Assembly: GCF_002929215.1 (NCBI RefSeq) | Contig: NZ_PJII01000022.1 | Location: forward strand, 1 to 64,000 | Direction of reading: 5' to 3' | From: Arthrobacter sp. ZGTC412 | Lineage (GTDB): Bacteria; Actinomycetota; Actinomycetes; Actinomycetales; Micrococcaceae | DNA: 64,000 nt | Part shown: one piece after another, positions 8,474-16,124 of the stretch | Layout: every line of letters starts with the position of its first letter | How positions within the stretch are numbered: the stretch's first letter is position 1 | Made by a program: the position numbers and the translations under genes | Notes under the pieces: model-generated | The model's input: only the letters and a program-made list of their open reading frames with translations | What the model was told of the DNA's origin: nothing | Databases searched by the model: none

Positions 8474-9412
8474 ATGACCGAGAACTCCGCAGCACGCGGT
8501 TTTGCTGCCACCGCGCTGGACCTGCCGGGCTGGACACACGTCTACTCCGGTAAAGTCCGTGACCTTTATGAACCGGCCGACGATTCCATCCGGCGGCGGC
8601 TGGGCCGGGACTGCGTGCTGGTGGTGGCCAGTGACCGCATCAGTGCCTTCGACCACGTCCTTACCAGCGAGATTCCGGACAAGGGGCGCATCCTCACGCA
8701 GCTGAGCCTGTGGTGGTTCGACCAGCTGAACGTGGAGCACCACGTGCTGGCTTCCACTGTGGAGGACGGTGTGCCGGCGGCTGTCGAGGGCCGTGCCATG
8801 ATTTGCAAGAAGCTGGAAATGTTCCCGGTGGAGTGCATCGCCCGCGGCTACCTCACGGGCTCAGGCCTGCTGGAGTACAAGGCCTCAGGAACTGTGTGCA
8901 GCATCCCGCTGCCGGAGGGCCTGGTGGACGGTTCGCGGCTGGAGCAGGCCATCTTCACGCCGTCGGCGAAGGCTGCAGTGGGCGAGCATGACGAGAACAT
9001 CACCTATGACGCCGTGGTGGCGATGGTGGGCGACGATATCGCCGGCAAGCTGAGCTTGCTCACCCTGGAGATCTACACCAAGGCCGAGGAAATCGCCCGC
9101 GAACGCGGAATCATCCTTGCCGACACCAAGGTGGAGTTCGGCTACGACGCCGACTCTGGCTCCATCACCTTGGGCGATGAGGTCCTGACACCGGATTCCT
9201 CACGGTTCTGGGACGCCGCCACCTACCAGCCGGGACAGGCGCAGCCCTCGTATGACAAGCAGTACGTCCGGGACTGGCTGACATCGGCTGAATCCGGCTG
9301 GGACAGGGCTTCCGATACCCCTCCGCCCGCGCTGCCTGCAGAAGTTGTCGACCGGACACGCAGCCGTTATGTCGACGCCTACGAGAAACTGACCGGAAAA
9401 ACGTTCGCGTAA
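8474..9412 (+). CDS. purC: Phosphoribosylaminoimidazole-succinocarboxamide synthase
   Basis: A 312-residue SAICAR synthetase, which condenses CAIR with aspartate in purine biosynthesis. Family hallmarks include the N-terminal VYSGKVRDLYEP, SDRISAFDHVL, ECIARGYLTGSG, and the late LADTKVEFG and DEVLTPDSSRFWD segments. The ATG begins one base after the purD stop, with AGGGGAAGG upstream inside purD. The order purD-purC is common in Actinobacteria. The gene ends 55 bases before the convergent HTH/TPR regulator. Confidence 0.96.
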   Translation: MTENSAARGFAATALDLPGWTHVYSGKVRDLYEPADDSIRRRLGRDCVLVVASDRISAFDHVLTSEIPDKGRILTQLSLWWFDQLNVEHHVLASTVEDGVPAAVEGRAMICKKLEMFPVECIARGYLTGSGLLEYKASGTVCSIPLPEGLVDGSRLEQAIFTPSAKAAVGEHDENITYDAVVAMVGDDIAGKLSLLTLEIYTKAEEIARERGIILADTKVEFGYDADSGSITLGDEVLTPDSSRFWDAATYQPGQAQPSYDKQYVRDWLTSAESGWDRASDTPPPALPAEVVDRTRSRYVDAYEKLTGKTFA

Positions 9413-9455
9413 ACCGCTTTGCAAGTTCGGACTCGGCCCGCCCCTCGCATACGTC

Positions 9456-9480
9456 GGCTGACTTCGGTCAGCTTGCCTTC
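9456..9480 (+). terminator. Short UUCG-loop hairpin downstream of purC
   Basis: GCTGAC (9457-9462), loop TTCG, and GTCAGC (9467-9472) form a six-base-pair stem with a stable C(UUCG)G tetraloop, followed by TTGCCTT. It lies 44 bases after the purC stop and touches the end of the convergent regulator gene. It is a plausible but weak terminator with no long U tract. Confidence 0.4.
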
Positions 9481-10742
9481 GCGTCTTTAGCCGCGGCATC
9501 TGTCCGTTGTTGGGCGAGCCGGATCTCCAGCATCGCGTCCAATGCCTGTTGGATGAGATCCTGGGCTCCGGCGGAGCTGAAGGCCTTCTGTGCTTCCTGA
9601 AGGAAAATCAGGGCTTCGTCGGCTTCGCCCGCGGCCTTGAGCGATTTGCCGAGCAGCAATGAAACCTCCCCGGCGGTGTGCTTGGCGAGAGCGTCCCGCT
9701 GTGCGTGGACCTCGCGGAGCTTCTGAATTGCGGCAACAATGTCACCGGTCAGGTAAAGCCAGCGGGCGCGGATGAATGCGACTTCCAGCTCGTCGCTTTT
9801 CATTTCGTAAACTATCGAAAACGCGAGCTCGGCTCGCTCGATCGAGGCGAGCGTCTCGGGCTCCACAATGCCGGCCTGTAGCCGCACGGCCGCAGACGCT
9901 TTGTTGAACCGTGCCCACATCTCAATGTCATTGGCCGGGGAAAGCAGCCTGGCCGCCCGTTCGTGTTCCTTGACTCCCTCTGCGTAGTCATGCCGCATGA
10001 AGGCAACATTTCCCACCACCCATGCCACTTCACCGGCAAGCTGGGGCATTGTCTTTTCGTCCACCTGCGTGATGAGGACTCGGCAGTGGGTCCATGCCTC
10101 GTCCAGTCGGCCACTCTCTGCCAAGGCCCCGATGAGGACCCGCAAAGCGCCCGTAATGATGGTGGAACTTGGCGGCAGCTGCTCCGCCAGCTTCATCGCT
10201 TCCATTGCTTGGTCCACGGCGGCAGAAAGCTGACCCTGCCGCTGCAAAACAGCCGCAAGCATTTGACGGGCGCGCACACCCAGTCCCACGGACTCCCTCG
10301 CCATCGGATGTTCCAGCAGGCGTTCCGTAATCTGCTGGCATTCCGCCAAATCACCGTGGCGCAACAGGCATTCAGCTTGCATGTAAGTCATATTCCACCA
10401 CGCGCTGGTGTTCTTACCCTCGAGAGCAATTTTGGCGGCAGTTGCAGCATGGCTGGCAGCCAGGGGGTAATCGCGCAGATCCCACGCTTGCCGGGCGTAC
10501 AGACCTGCCAGTACGTATTCCGCGTCGCTGAGTGAGATTGGCTGGCTCCAGGCTTCCAGTGCTTTGGGCGCCAGTTCAAGTCTCCTGGCCAGTTCCTCAA
10601 TCACTTCAGCCGTGGGTTCCCGTCGGCCGGTTTCGAGCAGTGAAATGTAGCTGGGCGAATACAGGTCCTTGCCCAGTTCGGCCTGCGTCATCCCACGTTC
10701 GAGCCGCTCCGCCCGGAGCTTCTCCCCGAATCCGTTGCCCAT
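9468..10742 (-). CDS. HTH (XRE) transcriptional regulator with TPR domain, RRNPP/NprR-like architecture
   Basis: A 424-residue protein with an N-terminal XRE-type helix-turn-helix (residues 7-60; LRAERLERGMTQAELGKDLY, then SPSYISLLETGRREP). A long all-helical region follows, from about residue 75 to 410, with repeated A-x-G/A-x3-Y/W tetratricopeptide patterns. This is the plan of RRNPP receptors of Firmicutes, in which the TPR domain binds a short secreted peptide; the length equals that of NprR (about 423). The ATG at 10742 has AAAGGAGA four bases upstream. The gene is divergent from the small secreted octapeptide-repeat gene, 128 bases away. That the peptide is its ligand is inference. Other HTH/TPR regulators in Actinobacteria act in development or antibiotic control, so a different ligand is possible. 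Confidence 0.8.
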   Translation of the reverse strand: MGNGFGEKLRAERLERGMTQAELGKDLYSPSYISLLETGRREPTAEVIEELARRLELAPKALEAWSQPISLSDAEYVLAGLYARQAWDLRDYPLAASHAATAAKIALEGKNTSAWWNMTYMQAECLLRHGDLAECQQITERLLEHPMARESVGLGVRARQMLAAVLQRQGQLSAAVDQAMEAMKLAEQLPPSSTIITGALRVLIGALAESGRLDEAWTHCRVLITQVDEKTMPQLAGEVAWVVGNVAFMRHDYAEGVKEHERAARLLSPANDIEMWARFNKASAAVRLQAGIVEPETLASIERAELAFSIVYEMKSDELEVAFIRARWLYLTGDIVAAIQKLREVHAQRDALAKHTAGEVSLLLGKSLKAAGEADEALIFLQEAQKAFSSAGAQDLIQQALDAMLEIRLAQQRTDAAAKDAKAS

Positions 10743-10779
10743 GGGATCTCCTTTCATTCGGACGGCCTGGAACTGGTGC

Positions 10780-10810
10780 TTGACAGTCCCTGTGCAAAAC
10801 ATTTTACAAT
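10780..10810 (+). promoter_or_regulatory. Putative promoter of the peptide gene with overlapping inverted repeat
   Basis: TTGACA at 10780-10785 and TACAAT at 10805-10810 look like -35 and -10 elements with a 19-base spacer, pointing at the peptide gene 60 bases downstream. The -35 box overlaps a near-palindrome, ACAG-TCC-CTGT at 10783-10793 with TTG and CAA flanks. This position would suit control by the divergent HTH/TPR regulator. The spacer is longer than ideal. Confidence 0.45.
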
Positions 10811-10870
10811 GAGTGTCAACAAGGACAGTGCTGGCTTTGTGACGAATCCGACTCGTATAGAGGAACTAAT

Positions 10871-11089
10871 ATGTTGAAGAAGATTGCAGCGGCCGCGGTT
10901 CTTGCGGGTGCCTTGGCGTTTTCCGCTGCGGCCCCGGCCGTACTGGCGGCCGGTTCCCCTGCGGACAACGCCGGCATCTCTGCAGGTAGCGGCAACTGGC
11001 CGAACCCTATGACAGAGAAAGGGAAAAAGGCCAAGGGCACGGAAACTCCGTACACCCCGTACAGCGGCAACTGGCCTAACCCGATGTAG
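10871..11089 (+). CDS. Small secreted peptide precursor with duplicated SGNWPNPM octapeptide
   Basis: A 72-residue protein. Residues 1-27 are a Sec signal peptide (two Lys, a long Ala/Leu core, and a likely cut near AVLA-A). The exported part is about 45 residues and contains SGNWPNPM twice, at 40-47 and at the extreme C-terminus (65-72), separated by a lysine-rich linker ending in TETPYTPY. The two copies use different codons for both prolines after Trp (ccg/cct and cct/ccg), so the peptide rather than the DNA is conserved. AGAGGA lies six bases before the ATG. Its place opposite an HTH/TPR regulator and its C-terminal short motif suggest a pro-pheromone; it could instead be a structural or antimicrobial peptide. 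I know of no described family for it. Confidence 0.8.
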   Translation: MLKKIAAAAVLAGALAFSAAAPAVLAAGSPADNAGISAGSGNWPNPMTEKGKKAKGTETPYTPYSGNWPNPM

Positions 11090-11112
11090 TAGCTTCCTCA
11101 ACAAGGAGGCGA

Positions 11113-11150
11113 GGGAAGCCCCGGGGCATCTGCTTCGGGGCTTTCCCTTT
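11113..11150 (+). terminator. Intrinsic terminator of the peptide gene
   Basis: AGCCCCG at 11117-11123 pairs with CGGGGCT at 11136-11142, followed by TTCCCTTT. It starts 24 bases after the peptide stop codon, as expected for a Rho-independent terminator of a monocistronic gene. Confidence 0.7.
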
Positions 11151-11185
11151 CCCGGGAAGACGCAGGTCCGGTGGCCTGGAACGCC

Positions 11186-11219
11186 AAAAAGAGGGCCTCC
11201 GTATGGAGACCCTCTTTTT
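11186..11219. terminator. Bidirectional terminator next to tRNA-Pro
   Basis: AAAAAGAGGG (11186-11195) pairs perfectly with CCCTCTTTTT (11210-11219), and inside it CTCC pairs with GGAG. The A tract on one side and the T tract on the other make it work in both directions. It would terminate tRNA-Pro transcription on the minus strand and back up the peptide terminator on the plus strand. Confidence 0.8.
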
Positions 11220-11222
11220 GTT

Positions 11223-11299
<77 letters not shown>

Positions 11300-11374
11300 A
11301 TCCGCTGCAAAAGCAACTTTACAAGAATAGCCGATGCGGGCCCTCGATGCGAAATCCGCAGCAGTCGCGGCCGG

Positions 11375-13201
11375 TCAGACCAGGGAGTCCTTCCAGGCGC
11401 CGTGCAGGTCCGCGAAGCGTCCGCCGCCCCCGATCAGTTCTGCGGGCGATCCATCCTCAACAATGCGGCCGTTGTGGACTACCAGCACGCGGTCTGCCGT
11501 CTCCACCGTGGACAGCCTGTGGGCGATGATCAGCGCAGTCCTCCTGGCAGCGTCGGTGCCCGCCAGGAGCCGGGCCAGGCCGGCCTGCACCAGCCTCTCT
11601 GAAGGAATATCAAGCGAGGACGTTGCCTCGTCCAGGATCAGCACGGCCGGGCGGGCAAGGAAGGCCCTCGCAAAACTGATCAGCTGGCGCTGGCCGGAGG
11701 ACACCCGGCCGCCGCGCTTATTGACATCTGTGTCATAGCCCTCCGGGAGTTCAAGGATGAATTCATGTGCTCCTACGGCCTTGGCTGCTTCCTCGATTTC
11801 GGCCCGGGAAGCCTCGGGCCGGCCCAGGGCGATGTTGTCAGCGACGGAACCGCTGAACAGGAAAGCCTCCTGCGTCACCATCACGATGTTCCGCCGCAGG
11901 TCCGTTGTGCTCAGGTTCCGGAGGTCCACGCCATCAAGAGTGAGGGAGCCTGAGGAGACATCGTAGAAGCGGGCGATCAACTTGGCCAGGGTGGACTTTC
12001 CCGCACCCGTCTGGCCTACCAGTGCAACGGTCTGGCCCGCCGGGATGTGCAGGTTCAGCGTGGGGACGATCACCGGCCCGTCGCCGTAGCGGAATTCCAC
12101 GTCCTCGAAGTCGATCGCCCCGTTGGCGTTCTTCAATGCGACAGGATTTTTGGGTGGCCGAACCGTCGGTACTTCTTCCAACAGCCCTGACACCTTTTCC
12201 AGCGCCGCCTGCGCACTCTGGAAGGAGTTGTAGAACATCGCCATCTGGTCCACCGGCTGGAAGAACCTTTTTGTGGAGAGGATGAGCGCCAGCAGCACTC
12301 CCACCGCAAGATCGCCGGTGAGGACGCGGAAACCACCGAAGAGCAGGACCACGGCCACACAGACGTTGCCGATCAGCACCAGTCCCGGCTGGAAGATGCC
12401 GTTGAGGTTGATGGAGCGGACGGTGACCAACCGGTAGTCCTCCGCGAGTTTTCCGTACCGTTCGGCATTCTCCCGTTCCTTGCGGAAGGCCTTCACTGCC
12501 CGGATGCCGGTCATGGTCTCCACAAAGTGCACAATCAGCCGGGCAGACACCACCCGGGATTCGCGGAAGGCGATCTGGGAATGCTTTTGGTACCAGCGGG
12601 CCAGGAAGTACATCGGCACTCCTGCGGCCAGCACCAGCAGGCCGCTGCGCCAGTCCAGGGCGAACACGGTAATCGCGGTGAAGATCATGAACAGCATTCC
12701 GGACGCCAGCGAGCTGACTCCGGAATCCAGGAGTTCGCGGAGAGCCTCCAAGTCCGAAGTCTGCCGTGCAATGATCCGGCCGGAAGTGTACTTCTCGTGG
12801 AACTCAAGGCTTAGCCGCTGAGTGTGCCGGAAAACCTTAAGGCGCAGGTCCAGCAGCATCGCCTGGCTCAACTTCGCCGTGGACGTGACGTACAGGGCGG
12901 TGAGTCCCGCCGTCGCAATTGCCGCGAGCAGATAGGCGACGCCGGTGAGCACCAGGGGCAGGTTGTCCCCGGACTGCAGGGCGGGCAGGGCGTGGTCGAT
13001 GCCAAAGGCGATGAGCGCCGGGCCGGCCACCCGCGCCGCCTGGGAGAGGACCACTGTGGCTATCGTCAGCCAGAACCGCAGCCGCACGGGCCGGATGAGG
13101 GAGCGCAGCAGTGCCAGCGACCGCCGTCGTACGGCTCTGCTCTCACTCCTGCTCAGGTGGGCGTTGTCTTCGTTGGCGGTGCCAAAGGTTGCCGTGCTCA
13201 T
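11375..13201 (-). CDS. ABC exporter subunit with consensus ATPase Walker motifs (heterodimer partner B)
   Basis: A 608-residue half-transporter: six membrane segments (about residues 40-330) fused to an ATPase domain. Walker A GQTGAGKS is at 396-403, the signature at 500-504 is the atypical VSSGQ, and Walker B LILDE ends in the catalytic Glu525. Its partner, encoded just upstream, has the opposite deviations. Together they would form one active and one degenerate ATP site, as in TM287/288, BmrCD and LmrCD multidrug exporters. The ATG overlaps the partner's stop by four bases (ATGA), indicating translational coupling. The substrate is not predictable; drugs, lipids or peptides are family options. 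Confidence 0.9.
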   Translation of the reverse strand: MSTATFGTANEDNAHLSRSESRAVRRRSLALLRSLIRPVRLRFWLTIATVVLSQAARVAGPALIAFGIDHALPALQSGDNLPLVLTGVAYLLAAIATAGLTALYVTSTAKLSQAMLLDLRLKVFRHTQRLSLEFHEKYTSGRIIARQTSDLEALRELLDSGVSSLASGMLFMIFTAITVFALDWRSGLLVLAAGVPMYFLARWYQKHSQIAFRESRVVSARLIVHFVETMTGIRAVKAFRKERENAERYGKLAEDYRLVTVRSINLNGIFQPGLVLIGNVCVAVVLLFGGFRVLTGDLAVGVLLALILSTKRFFQPVDQMAMFYNSFQSAQAALEKVSGLLEEVPTVRPPKNPVALKNANGAIDFEDVEFRYGDGPVIVPTLNLHIPAGQTVALVGQTGAGKSTLAKLIARFYDVSSGSLTLDGVDLRNLSTTDLRRNIVMVTQEAFLFSGSVADNIALGRPEASRAEIEEAAKAVGAHEFILELPEGYDTDVNKRGGRVSSGQRQLISFARAFLARPAVLILDEATSSLDIPSERLVQAGLARLLAGTDAARRTALIIAHRLSTVETADRVLVVHNGRIVEDGSPAELIGGGGRFADLHGAWKDSLV

Positions 13202-15015
13202 CGGGTCACTTCCTCCGCTTGGATGCCGGCGTCTTCGAGCTCCGACAGCTCGGAGTCCAGGTCCCGTGGTTCCTGGTCAAGGCTGGCGATGACGTAGCGG
13301 TAGTGGTGGTTTCCCGCCAGCAGTTCTGTGTGGGTCCCGACGGCGGTGATGCGGCCGTCCTCCAGCAGAGCCACCCGGTCCGCCAACGCCACTGTGGACG
13401 GCCGGTGGGCAACGATCAGAGTGGTGGTGTCCTTCAGCACCGCCCGGAGCCGCGTCTCCACGAGTTCCTCGGTGTGGACGTCCAGGGCGGACAGCGGATC
13501 GTCGAGCACCAACACGAGCGGGCGTGCGGCGATGGCGCGGGCGAGGGCGATGCGCTGCCGCTGACCGCCGGACAGGCTTAGGCCCTCCTCGCCGATGAGG
13601 GTGTCCACGCCTTCGGGCAGGGAGTAGGCGAAGTGCGCCTGGGCCACGTCCAACGCCTCCTCAAGGACCGCATCATTGCGTACCGGGGCGCCGAGGAGGA
13701 CGTTGTCACGGACGGAATTGGAGAACAGGGTAGTGTCCTCGAACGCCACTCCCACGATGCGGCGGAGTTCTTCCACGTCGAAGTCCCGCAGGTCCACGCC
13801 GTCGATGGTGATGGAGCCGGCGGTGACGTCGTAGAGGCGGGGCACGAGCTGGATCATGGCGCTCTTGCCGCTTCCGGTGATGCCCACCAGGGCCATCGTT
13901 TCGCCGGGCAGGAGGTCGAGGTTGATCTCCTTCAGGATCGGCTTGTCCGGAGCGTCCTCGAAGGCGAACGTGGCGTTGTTGAAGCGGAGCGCACCGGCGA
14001 GCCGGCTGGGCATCCGGGGTTCAGGGGGACTGGCGATGCTGTTGGCCGTGTCCATCACCTCGAAGTGACGGTCGACGGCGGTCTTGGCGGTGAGTGCCAT
14101 GGCCAGCAGCATGCCGGAGAACTCAACGGGGGAGGCGATGACGGCGGCAGTGGCAAAGAAGGCCACCAGCGCACCGATGCTCAACTGGCCGCTCGCGCAC
14201 AGCATCACACCCACCACGAGTCCCGCGCCAAGGGCGAGTTCCGGCAACAAGGTGACCACCATCGTGAAGGCCGCCTGCTGGCGCGCCTTATCGATCTCCG
14301 TCTGGCGCAGTTCTTCGGCTTGTTCCTCGAAGTTTTCGAGGGCTTCCCGGCTGCGGCCAAAGGCTTTGAGCACGCGGATGCCGTGGACCGACTCCTCAAC
14401 GGTGGTGGCAAGGTCGCCGGCCTGGTCCTGGCTGCGGCGGGCCACCCGGCTGAAGCGGGTCCGGAACCTAAAGCTGTAGGCCATGATGGGCACGGCAGCG
14501 GCCAGGAAGATGAGGGCCAGTTGCCAGCTCATGGCGAACATGATCCCGATGCCTATGATGACCGTCAGGGTGGTCACCACCAACATGATGGCGCCGAAGG
14601 CCATCCAGCGGCGCAGGAAGTTCAGGTCCGTCATGGCGCGGGAGAGAAGTTGGCCGGAACCCCAACGGTCGTGGAACGAGACCGTCAGGTCCTGCAGGTG
14701 GTCATACAGCGAAACGCGCATCTGGGTCTCAACGGAGGTGGCGGGATTGATGACGAACTGCCGGCGAAGGGCCACCAGCCCGGCCTCCGCCACACCCAGT
14801 ACCAGGATGACGCCGGCCGGGATCCAGACGGCCTCTGCGGTGCCGCCCGGCTGAAGCGATTCGTTGATCAGGACCCGGAGAACCTGGGGGATGGCCAGGG
14901 CAACAACACTGGCCAGAAGTGCGCACAGGAGCCCCATGAGAAGCCGGGGGATGATCGGCCTGACATGGGGGTAGAGACGGCTGATGGATCGAAAAAATGA
15001 AGTCTGCTTGGCCAT
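13198..15015 (-). CDS. ABC exporter subunit with degenerate ATPase site (heterodimer partner A)
   Basis: A 605-residue half-transporter with six membrane segments and an ATPase domain. Walker A GITGSGKS is at 378-385 and the canonical signature LSGGQ at 481-485. After Walker B (LVLD, Asp505) the catalytic Glu is replaced by Asp506, the usual mark of the degenerate subunit in heterodimeric exporters. The weak ribosome binding site GAGAAGCGG precedes the ATG. It is the first gene of the two-gene unit. Two inverted repeats in the 146-base leader (15043-15063 and 15147-15160) may be operator sites. No adjacent TetR or MarR gene is visible, so a regulator would act in trans. Confidence 0.9.
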   Translation of the reverse strand: MAKQTSFFRSISRLYPHVRPIIPRLLMGLLCALLASVVALAIPQVLRVLINESLQPGGTAEAVWIPAGVILVLGVAEAGLVALRRQFVINPATSVETQMRVSLYDHLQDLTVSFHDRWGSGQLLSRAMTDLNFLRRWMAFGAIMLVVTTLTVIIGIGIMFAMSWQLALIFLAAAVPIMAYSFRFRTRFSRVARRSQDQAGDLATTVEESVHGIRVLKAFGRSREALENFEEQAEELRQTEIDKARQQAAFTMVVTLLPELALGAGLVVGVMLCASGQLSIGALVAFFATAAVIASPVEFSGMLLAMALTAKTAVDRHFEVMDTANSIASPPEPRMPSRLAGALRFNNATFAFEDAPDKPILKEINLDLLPGETMALVGITGSGKSAMIQLVPRLYDVTAGSITIDGVDLRDFDVEELRRIVGVAFEDTTLFSNSVRDNVLLGAPVRNDAVLEEALDVAQAHFAYSLPEGVDTLIGEEGLSLSGGQRQRIALARAIAARPLVLVLDDPLSALDVHTEELVETRLRAVLKDTTTLIVAHRPSTVALADRVALLEDGRITAVGTHTELLAGNHHYRYVIASLDQEPRDLDSELSELEDAGIQAEEVTR

Positions 15016-15042
15016 GCCCGCTTCTCAAGCTCTAAAACGAAT

Positions 15043-15063
15043 GTAGTTTCCCGTAGCAACTAC
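15043..15063. promoter_or_regulatory. Inverted repeat in the ABC exporter leader
   Basis: GTAGTT (15043-15048) and AACTAC (15058-15063) form an inverted repeat with a nine-base spacer, 28 bases upstream of the exporter start codon on the minus strand. The position suits a repressor operator. No regulator gene is adjacent. Confidence 0.35.
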
Positions 15064-15146
15064 CCTATGCCATGGCGTGAGCCGATTGACAGGCATCTGT
15101 GCTGCAGTCAGAGCTTGGCGAGTTATTGCGAAGTGTAATGCCCCCG

Positions 15147-15160
15147 CACCTGTACAGGTG
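15147..15160. promoter_or_regulatory. Perfect 14-base palindrome upstream of the ABC exporter
   Basis: CACCTGTACAGGTG is a perfect palindrome. It ends two bases before the metallophosphoesterase stop codon (15162-15164), in the leader of the exporter operon. It could be an operator for a dimeric regulator or a hairpin following the metallophosphoesterase gene; no T tract follows. Confidence 0.35.
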
Positions 15161-15161
15161 G

Positions 15162-16124
15162 TTAGTTGGGTGAGGTGAGGGTAAGCAGGACAGCTTCCGG
15201 CTTGCACGCGATGCGGACCGGGGCGAAGCGGGAAGTGCCGATGCCGCCGGAGACGTTGACCGGCGTCGTGCTTCCGTTGCTTTGCCAGTCGTTGAGCCCC
15301 TTGGCACGCCAGGCGGGGAGGTCGCAGTTGGACACCAGGGCGCCGTAACCGGGGAGGCATAACTGGCCGCCGTGCGTATGGCCGGCGAGCAGGAGGTCCG
15401 CACCGTCCTCCGTGAAGTGGTCAAGCACGCGCTGGTAAGGGGCGTGGATGACGGCGACTTTAAGGTGCGGAGTGGCGTTTTGGTTGATGGTGCCCCGGGG
15501 CCAGCCCGCGTAGCGTTCCCGGTTCAGGTGCGGATCGTCCACGCCGGAGAAGTCGAAACGGATGCCCTTCAGTACCACGGACTGGTGACGGTTGGTCAGG
15601 TCTACCCAGCCGCTCATGCCGAAGCCGGAACGCAGCCGCGGCCAGTCCAGCACCGTGGGTTTCGGTTTTGCCTTGGATGGTCCCCGCAGGTATGAAGCCG
15701 GGTTTTTCAGGCTGGGGGCGAAGTAGTCATTGGAGCCGGGGACGAAGACGCCGGGGAACTCCAGGAGGGGGCGGAGGGCCTGCAGGAGCGGGTCCACCGC
15801 TTTGGCGTGGCTAAGGTTGTCGCCTGTGTTGACCACCAGGTCGGGCTCAAGACCGGCAAGTGACTCCAGCCAAACAGCCTTCTTCTTCTGCCCGGGGACA
15901 AAGTGGATGTCGCTCAGGTGGAGGATGCGAAAGGGCGCCTGCCCGGGAGGAAGGATGTCCAGCGTCTCTTCGCGGAGTTCAAACTGGTTTTTTTCCCACA
16001 GGCCATAGCCAAAGGCGGCGATTCCGGCCGCAGCCCCGGCTCCTGCGGTGACGGCAAAGCCGCGCCCGATGGTTCGGGCGCGGCTGGCCGCTGCACCGAT
16101 TGGGATCATCGGGCTAATCCTCAT
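15162..16124 (-). CDS. Membrane-anchored metallophosphoesterase
   Basis: A protein of 315-320 residues of the calcineurin-like phosphoesterase superfamily. One N-terminal hydrophobic segment (AGAGAAAGIAAFGYGLW) anchors it. Metal-binding motifs are DIHF (in LHLSDIHF), GDNLSHAK, GSNDY, a His in VIHAP, and the terminal GHTHGG. The set matches YkuE/YaeI-type enzymes that act on lipid or cell-wall phosphodiesters at the membrane surface. Two starts are possible: ATG at 16124, overlapping the upstream penicillin-binding protein gene by 11 bases, or ATG at 16109, which has GAGG nine bases upstream and seems slightly better led. The overlap indicates one transcription unit with the penicillin-binding protein, a pairing seen in other Actinobacteria. 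Confidence 0.85.
   Translation of the reverse strand: MRISPMIPIGAAASRARTIGRGFAVTAGAGAAAGIAAFGYGLWEKNQFELREETLDILPPGQAPFRILHLSDIHFVPGQKKKAVWLESLAGLEPDLVVNTGDNLSHAKAVDPLLQALRPLLEFPGVFVPGSNDYFAPSLKNPASYLRGPSKAKPKPTVLDWPRLRSGFGMSGWVDLTNRHQSVVLKGIRFDFSGVDDPHLNRERYAGWPRGTINQNATPHLKVAVIHAPYQRVLDHFTEDGADLLLAGHTHGGQLCLPGYGALVSNCDLPAWRAKGLNDWQSNGSTTPVNVSGGIGTSRFAPVRIACKPEAVLLTLTSPN

Noticed and set aside
13633-15000. A 455-residue open frame on the plus strand opposite the ABC exporter subunit
   Set aside because: Shadow frame; composition is Gly/His/Asp-rich and shows no family pattern, while the minus strand encodes a clear ABC transporter.
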